Source: Deltaproteobacteria bacterium (GTDB lineage Bacteria > Myxococcota > Myxococcia > SLRQ01). Taken from it: a stretch of 64,000 bases of DNA. The stretch is taken from the NCBI GenBank assembly GCA_029210625.1, contig JARGFU010000018.1:62001-126000 (forward strand), given 5' to 3'. The stretch's first letter is position 1. Each line of letters opens with the position of its first letter. The notes under the pieces were generated by a model. It made no database searches, was not told the DNA's origin, and was given only the letters and a program-made list of their open reading frames with translations. This document shows positions 59,274 through 64,000 of the stretch, piece after piece. The translations under genes and the position numbers were made by a program.

Positions 59274-60331
59274 GCCGGGGTGCCCTCCAGCCCGTAGAGC
59301 CGGCGGCGAAGCCAGAACGCCACCGAGACCAGCCCGATCATCACCGGCACCTCGACCAGCGGGCCGATCACCGCGGCGAAGGCCGCGCCGTGCGCCAGGC
59401 CGAAGGTGGCCACCGCCACCGCGATCGCCAGCTCGAAGTTGTTCGACGCCGCGGTGAAGGAGAGCGTCGCCGCCTTCGGATAGTCCGCCCCCGCCGCCTT
59501 CGAGAGGAGGAAGGACACGAGGAACATCACCACGAAGTAGATCAGCAGCGGCAGCGCGATGCGCAGGACGTCGAGCGGCAGCGCCACGATGGTCTCACCC
59601 TTGAGCGAGAACATCACCACGATGGTGAAGAGGAGCGCGATGAGGGTCAGCGGCCCGATGCGCGGCGCGAAGCGGGTCTCGTACCACTCGCGCCCCTTCG
59701 CCCTCAGCAGCAGCACCCGGGTGAGCAAGCCCGCCCCGAAGGGGATGCCCAGGTAGATGGCGACGCTGGTGGCGATCTCGCCGAGGGTGATCTCCACCAC
59801 TACCGAGTGCAGCCCCAGGGTCCGGGGCAGCCAGGTGACGAAGAACCAGGCGTAGACCGAGAAGAAGAGGATCTGGAAGATCGAGTTGAAGGCCACCAGC
59901 CCCGCGGCGTACTCGCGGTCCCCCGCGGCGAGGTCGTTCCAGACGATCACCATGGCGATGCAGCGGGCCAGGCCGATGATGATCAGCCCGACCATGTATT
60001 CGGGGTAGTCGCGCAGGAAGAGGATCGCCAGGGCGAACATCAGGACCGGCCCGATGATCCAGTTCTGGATCAGCGAGAGGAGGAGGACCCTCCAGCTGCG
60101 GAAGACGCGCCCCATCTCCTCGTAGCGGACCTTCGCCAGGGGCGGGTACATCATCACGATCAGACCCACCGCGATCGGGATCGAGGTGGTGCCCCAGGAG
60201 GCGCGCTCCAGCAGGGTGTTGAAGCCCGGCAGGGCCCAGCCCAGGAAGACGCCGAGCCCCATGGCCAGGAAGATCCAGAGGGTCAGCCCCCGGTCCAGGA
60301 AGGAAAGCCGCTTCGTCTTCATCAGGACCAT
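59270..60331 (-). CDS. acr3: Arsenite efflux transporter Acr3
   Basis: A 353-residue inner-membrane arsenite exporter of the BASS/Acr3 family with about ten hydrophobic segments. It has the Acr3 opening [20 protein letters not shown] and the core [19 protein letters not shown] with its conserved Cys, needed for arsenite transport in the family, followed by [20 protein letters not shown]. It is the first gene of the ars operon. ATG 60331 is chosen; ATG 60322 would remove only three residues. Confidence 0.95.
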
Positions 60332-60477
60332 AGGGCTAGGTCCACTGCCCCGTGAAGGCAATGGGCTGCGCTTGTTCGCCCCCTCCCCTTCTCAGCGGAA
60401 GCGGGAATGCCGATACTTCTCCTTGCCGGGCGGTGTCACCGTCCGGGAACCGTTTTCGCGAAAGCCCGGAGGGTACC

Positions 60478-61152
60478 TTGAGCCTGCGCACCACCGACTT
60501 CCTCGCCGCCGCGCTGCTGCTGACCGTCGCCTGCGTCGACAACCCCGGCGGCGGTGACGGTGGAGCGGGCGACGAATACGGGCTCTGCCCGGCGCCGGTG
60601 AGCGCCTCCACCGACGCAGGCCTGGGCGACGACGGCGGCTCTCCGGACGTGCTGCCCGCCGACGCCGGCTCGCCCGTCCCCGAGGGCGTCACCTGCGATC
60701 CCGCGACCGGCCTCTTCTGGCAGACCACCCCCTCCTCCCTGGCGGTGACCCAGGACGAGGCGCGGATCCACTGCGAGGACCTCACCCTCGCCGGGATCAC
60801 GAGCTGGCGCCTGCCGACCATCACCGAGCTGCGCACCCTGGTGGCGAACTGCGAGGCCACCCGGACCGGCGGCGACTGCAAGGTCAGCGACCCCGACTGC
60901 CTCACCCCCTCGATCTGCTTCGACCTGACCTGCGCCGGCTGCGGCGCCGGCGAGGGCCCGGGCGCCGGCGGCTGCTACCTCGACCCGCGGCTGGTGCCCG
61001 CCCTCGAGGGCGAGTGCTCGGCCTACTGGACGACCTCCCTCCAGGACGGCCTCGGGTCGGCCTCGTTCTTCTGGCTCGACTTCTGGGACGCCAAGATCGA
61101 CCGGGTGAGCGACGTCCAGGGCGCCCTGGCCCGCTGCGTCCACCAGCCCTAG
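60478..61152 (+). CDS. Lipoprotein with DUF1566-like domain
   Basis: A 224-residue predicted lipoprotein (FLAAALLLTVAC, lipobox TVA/C) with an Asp/Gly/Ala-rich linker and then a Cys-rich domain. The stretch GLFWQTTPSSLAVTQDEARI, HCEDLTLAG, SWRLPTITELRTLV matches DUF1566 (Lcl C-terminal type), found in secreted proteins of deltaproteobacteria. Ten or more cysteines suggest disulfides. The start is TTG 60478, with GGAGGG 5 nt upstream. Function unknown. Confidence 0.8.
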   Translation: MSLRTTDFLAAALLLTVACVDNPGGGDGGAGDEYGLCPAPVSASTDAGLGDDGGSPDVLPADAGSPVPEGVTCDPATGLFWQTTPSSLAVTQDEARIHCEDLTLAGITSWRLPTITELRTLVANCEATRTGGDCKVSDPDCLTPSICFDLTCAGCGAGEGPGAGGCYLDPRLVPALEGECSAYWTTSLQDGLGSASFFWLDFWDAKIDRVSDVQGALARCVHQP

Positions 61153-61206
61153 GCCGCGCGGCGGCGGCGGCTTTCCGTCTCCGGGGCCGGTCCGTCCTCT
61201 GGACTA

Positions 61207-61219
61207 TTGTGTAGTACAA
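61207..61219. promoter_or_regulatory. Putative GntR operator
   Basis: TTGT-GTAGT-ACAA, an inverted repeat with 4-bp arms in an A+T-rich patch 17 bp before the GntR-family start. GntR regulators often bind sites of this form (TxGT...ACxA), so autoregulation is plausible. Confidence 0.4.
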
Positions 61220-61235
61220 CTGTATATCGGTCCGG

Positions 61236-61967
61236 ATGGAGCCTCACCCCGCCCCCCGCCGGACCCTGGTCGAGCACCTCGTCGACGATCTGGCCCGCCA
61301 GATCCTCCGGGGCGAGGTCGCCGTGGGCAGCCACCTGCCGACGATGCGGCAGCTCGCCCACGACTACGGGGTGACGGTAGCCACGGCCCAGCGGGCGGTC
61401 GCCCGCCTGGAGGAGATGGGCCTGATCTCGGCCCGGCAGGGCAGCGGCCTGAAGGTGCGCGACGCCCGGCGCGAGGCGGGGCCCGGGGTCCTGCCCCACT
61501 GGTTCGCCGCCCTCACCGACGCCCCCGCGCAGGCGGCCTCGCTGCTCGGCGACGTGCTCGAGCTGCGGCGGCAGATCGCGGTGCACCTGATGCTGAACCT
61601 CCCCCTCGCTCCGGAGGAGCTCCAGCCGGCCACCCTCGATCTCGTCGAGGGCTTCCGGCGGGCCCAGAACCCGGAGGAGGCGATGGAGATCGACCTGATG
61701 ATGGCCCGCACCCTCCTCGCCCTCTCCCCGCAGGTGGCCTACGGGATGATGCTCAACCTCTTCGAGCAGCTCCTGCGCGGCTCGCCCCTGGCCATCGGCG
61801 CGATCTACGGAGAGCCGGAGGGCAACGCCGCGGCCTACCGAGCGGCCTTCACCACCCTGCGCGACGAGCCCTCCCCCGGGCGACGCCGCGCGAAGCTCGA
61901 GTCCCTCCTCGAGCACGTCGACCGCCGCGCCCTCGACCGCCTGATGGAGACCCTCGAAGATGCGTGA
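61236..61967 (+). CDS. GntR-family transcriptional regulator
   Basis: A 243-residue DNA-binding regulator. Residues about 10-75 are the GntR winged helix (LARQILRGEVAVGSHLPTMR; LAHDYGVTVATAQRAVARLE; GLISARQGSGLKV). The remaining helical domain resembles the all-helical FadR/FCD type (LELRRQIAVHLMLNLP), a ligand-sensing fold, though key metal-site histidines are not obvious. Its last 8 bases overlap the following membrane-protein gene, so the two are co-translated and that protein is a likely target or partner. Confidence 0.88.
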   Translation: MEPHPAPRRTLVEHLVDDLARQILRGEVAVGSHLPTMRQLAHDYGVTVATAQRAVARLEEMGLISARQGSGLKVRDARREAGPGVLPHWFAALTDAPAQAASLLGDVLELRRQIAVHLMLNLPLAPEELQPATLDLVEGFRRAQNPEEAMEIDLMMARTLLALSPQVAYGMMLNLFEQLLRGSPLAIGAIYGEPEGNAAAYRAAFTTLRDEPSPGRRRAKLESLLEHVDRRALDRLMETLEDA

Positions 61968-62460
61968 GTTCCTCACCCAGGAGGTGCCGGCCTACCGGGA
62001 CTTCCAGCTGGTCTACGGCCTCCTCTTCCTCAACTTCGCGATCCCGGTGATGGGCTACGTCTTCTCCCCGGAGACGGCGATCCAGAGCTACCGCGACACG
62101 AACCTCCTCCTCGGCGGCGGTCCCCTGCCCTTCCCCGAGTCGCAGAGCGTCTTCTTCTGGGTCCTGGGCTGCGCCAACGTGCTGACCCTCGCCTTCTGCT
62201 GCGCCTTCCTGATGTGGAACCTGCGCCGCCACTACGCGGCCCTGCTGCCCCTGACCTTCCTCAAGTTCATGGCGGCCACCCTCTGGCTGGCGATCTTCCT
62301 CCTCGACGAGCGGGCGCCGATCCACCTCGGCGCGGCCCTGCTCGACTACGTCACCTGCGCGGCCTTCGTCTTCTTCGCCCGCCGGGCCCGCCGGGCGATC
62401 GGAGAGGTCCCCGACGAGGCGCTGGTGCCCCGCCCCCGGGCGGCCTTCGGCGGCGCCTGA
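61960..62460 (+). CDS. Four-helix membrane protein of unknown function
   Basis: A 166-residue protein with four hydrophobic segments (FQLVYGLLFLNFAIPVMGYV; VFFWVLGCANVLTLAFCCAF; LLPLTFLKFMAATLWLAIFL; AALLDYVTCAAFVFFARRA) and a short charged tail. I do not recognise the family. It overlaps the GntR gene by 8 nt (ATGCGTGA), so it is translationally coupled to it. Confidence 0.75.
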   Translation: MREFLTQEVPAYRDFQLVYGLLFLNFAIPVMGYVFSPETAIQSYRDTNLLLGGGPLPFPESQSVFFWVLGCANVLTLAFCCAFLMWNLRRHYAALLPLTFLKFMAATLWLAIFLLDERAPIHLGAALLDYVTCAAFVFFARRARRAIGEVPDEALVPRPRAAFGGA

Positions 62461-62504
62461 CCCCCGGGCTTCTCATCGGCGTTGGGATGGCCGATCGTGG
62501 GGCC

Positions 62505-63803
62505 ATGGTCCTCTCCCGCTTCCGCTTCCTCCCCCTCGCCCTGCTCCTCGTCCTCCTGGGAGGCGCCTGCCCGGCCCCGGACGATCCGGGCCTGGACGGC
62601 GGCGGTGGCGATGGAGGGAGCGCCGACGGTGGAGGTTCGGACGGCGGGGATCCGGACGGGGGCGTCCAGCTCTCGGCGGACGAGCTCTACTGGCGGGAGA
62701 TCCTCGCCGGTGGGGTCGACGCCGCGACCGGCCTCGCCGAGCTCGCCGAGCGCGGCGGCTTCCCCCTGGAGGTCGAGGGCGGCTTCCTCTTCGCCTACCT
62801 CGACGACCGCCAGGACACCTACGCCCTGGCCGGAGACTTCGAGGGCTGGACCGGCCTGCCGATGACCCTCGAGGCCGGGGTCTGGTGGATCGTGGTGCCC
62901 ATCCCGAGCCCGGACGGCGCGAAGTACAAGTTCGTCCGCGAGTTCGAGGACCTCTACCTGGCCGACCCCCTGGCCCGGCGCTACGGCCACGACGAGTTCG
63001 GCGAGTTCTCCCTCGTACGCAGCAGCGGCGCTCACCTCGAGCGGATGAGCGCCGGGGGCAGCCGTGGGGGGCGGATCCGCCTGTGGGTGCCGGCGGGAGC
63101 CATCGCGCGGCACCTCTACGTGCAGGACGGCCAGAACCTCTTCGACCCCGCGTCGTTCAACGGCGGGTGGCGCCTCCAGGAGAGCGTGGGCGCGGGCACC
63201 CTGGTGGTGGGCATCGACAACCTCGGCACCGCGCGGATGGACGAGTACACCCACGTGGCCGACGACGGGATCGGTACCGGTGGACCCATCGGGGGCGGGG
63301 CCGACGCCTACACCGACTGGATCGTCACCTCCCTGATCCCCCAGGTCGAGGCCCGCTACGGTGCGGCGCCGAAGCGGGGGGCGATGGGCTCCTCCCTCGG
63401 CGGCCTGGTCTCCCTCCATCTCTGGATGCGCCACCCCACCCACTTCGCCTTCGTCGGCAGCCTCTCCGGCACCATGGGCTGGGGCTCCCTCGGCACCCAC
63501 ACCGGTGAGACGATCATCGAGCGCCTCGCGGGTCAGTCCGCCGGCGGCGTCGTGCTCTACCTCGACAGCGGCGGCGGCCCGGGCAGCGGCTGCGTCGACT
63601 CCGACGGCGACGGCATCCAGGACGACGCGCCCGACGCGGCCGACAACTACTGCGAGAACCGCCAGCTCGCCGATCAGCTCGCCGCCGACGGCTGGACCTG
63701 GGACCAGGAGCTCCACCACTGGTGGGAGCTGGGCGCGGCCCACGACGAGCAGGCCTGGGCGGCCCGCGTACACCGCCCCCTGGCGATCTTCGAGGCTCCC
63801 TGA
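62505..63803 (+). CDS. Esterase-D-like lipoprotein with an N-terminal glycan-binding-type domain
   Basis: A 432-residue predicted lipoprotein (FLPLALLLVLLGGAC, lipobox GGA/C) with an Asp/Gly-rich linker. Residues about 85-175 look like an E-set/CBM48 immunoglobulin-like domain (YALAGDFEGW; VPIPSPDGAKYKFVREFEDL). Residues about 185-430 are an alpha/beta esterase of the Fes/EstD type: HLYVQDGQNLFD, LVVGIDNLGTARMDEY, nucleophile AMGSSLGGLVSLHLW and final His in ELHHWWELGAAHDEQAW. It probably hydrolyses an ester such as a siderophore, feruloyl or mycoloyl ester outside the cytoplasm. ATG 62487 is an alternative start. Confidence 0.85.
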   Translation: MVLSRFRFLPLALLLVLLGGACPAPDDPGLDGGGGDGGSADGGGSDGGDPDGGVQLSADELYWREILAGGVDAATGLAELAERGGFPLEVEGGFLFAYLDDRQDTYALAGDFEGWTGLPMTLEAGVWWIVVPIPSPDGAKYKFVREFEDLYLADPLARRYGHDEFGEFSLVRSSGAHLERMSAGGSRGGRIRLWVPAGAIARHLYVQDGQNLFDPASFNGGWRLQESVGAGTLVVGIDNLGTARMDEYTHVADDGIGTGGPIGGGADAYTDWIVTSLIPQVEARYGAAPKRGAMGSSLGGLVSLHLWMRHPTHFAFVGSLSGTMGWGSLGTHTGETIIERLAGQSAGGVVLYLDSGGGPGSGCVDSDGDGIQDDAPDAADNYCENRQLADQLAADGWTWDQELHHWWELGAAHDEQAWAARVHRPLAIFEAP

Positions 63804-63808
63804 CGGGC

Positions 63809-64000
63809 ATGGGCGAGGTGCGCAAGCCCAACTGGCTCCTCCTCTTCGGGGCCATCACCGCCGGCGCCGGCTTCGGCCTCTACCAGGCCGCCCGCGTCGC
63901 CCACCCGGGCTGGGGAGAGAACGACGCCGGGCCGCGGGTCGAGGACGCCGGCCCAGCGCCGGTGGACGCCGGCGCGCCTCCCGACGCCGGCCTCGAGGTG
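63809..64000 (+). CDS. Hypothetical membrane-anchored protein, N-terminal part (runs off the right edge)
   Basis: The first 64 residues of a gene cut by the window end. After MGEVRKPN comes a hydrophobic helix (WLLLFGAITAGAGFGLYQAA), then a linker with repeated DAG words (NDAGPRVEDAGPAPVDAG), the composition seen after the lipobox in other envelope proteins here. It starts 3 bp after the esterase stop, so it is probably in the same operon. Function cannot be told. Confidence 0.6.
   Translation, partial: MGEVRKPNWLLLFGAITAGAGFGLYQAARVAHPGWGENDAGPRVEDAGPAPVDAGAPPDAGLEV

Overview
The window is about 70% G+C and gene-dense. It looks like a chromosome segment of a Myxococcota or related 'deltaproteobacterial' lineage. 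The signs are a Ser/Thr kinase with periplasmic PEGA repeats, a response regulator with a PATAN-type domain, a thrombospondin-type-3 lipoprotein, a Ton system with two ExbD proteins, lipoproteins with Asp/Ala/Gly-rich linkers after the lipobox, and frequent GTG/TTG starts with 1-4 nt start/stop overlaps. No taxonomic marker was searched, so the lineage is inference.

Layout. 1-13.7 kb: a partial topoisomerase VI B subunit, bioD, two secreted PEGA proteins convergent with a PEGA Ser/Thr kinase, a LolCD/MacB-like ABC operon, and a PspA-family pair. 13.9-17.2 kb: trmB, a 720-bp gene-free stretch with strong hairpins and a terminator, a PduO-type cobalamin adenosyltransferase, a 219-bp palindromic element, and a secreted DUF2330-like protein. 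17.3-18.6 kb: a receiver-PATAN regulator. 18.6-33.2 kb: the main item of interest, described below. 33.3-42.7 kb: trpS, a TPR protein, a cupin, a phospholipase-D-like lipoprotein, an alpha/beta hydrolase, a zinc-ribbon membrane protein, a GGDEF protein and a Kup potassium transporter. 42.7-53.6 kb: ExbD, ExbD, ExbB, TonB, a TonB-dependent receptor and a 1,898-residue repeat lipoprotein, all on the minus strand. 53.8-60.3 kb: a sodium/solute symporter and an arsenic operon (acr3, arsC, a MaoC-like hydratase, a DJ-1-like protein, and an ArsR-ArsM fusion). 60.5-64.0 kb: a DUF1566 lipoprotein, a GntR regulator with a membrane partner, an esterase lipoprotein, and a gene cut by the window edge.

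The 18.6-33.2 kb locus is a nitrogenase-like system that I cannot match to nitrogenase, DPOR (BchLNB), COR (BchXYZ), CfbCD or methylthio-alkane reductase. It has one NifH/BchL-type ATPase, two separate pairs of nitrogenase-fold subunits and three radical-SAM-type proteins. They form three transcription units: leftward rSAM1-large1-small1, rightward H-large2-small2, and leftward rSAM3-rSAM2 meeting the second unit end to end. Six of the eight proteins appear to carry a common accessory domain of about 90 residues, duplicated in large subunit 2. The cysteines expected to hold the electron-transfer FeS cluster are redistributed: two in the large subunit, one in the small. The layout echoes nif (H-D-K plus B-E-N), so one pair may be a catalytic component and the other an assembly scaffold. 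The substrate is unknown.
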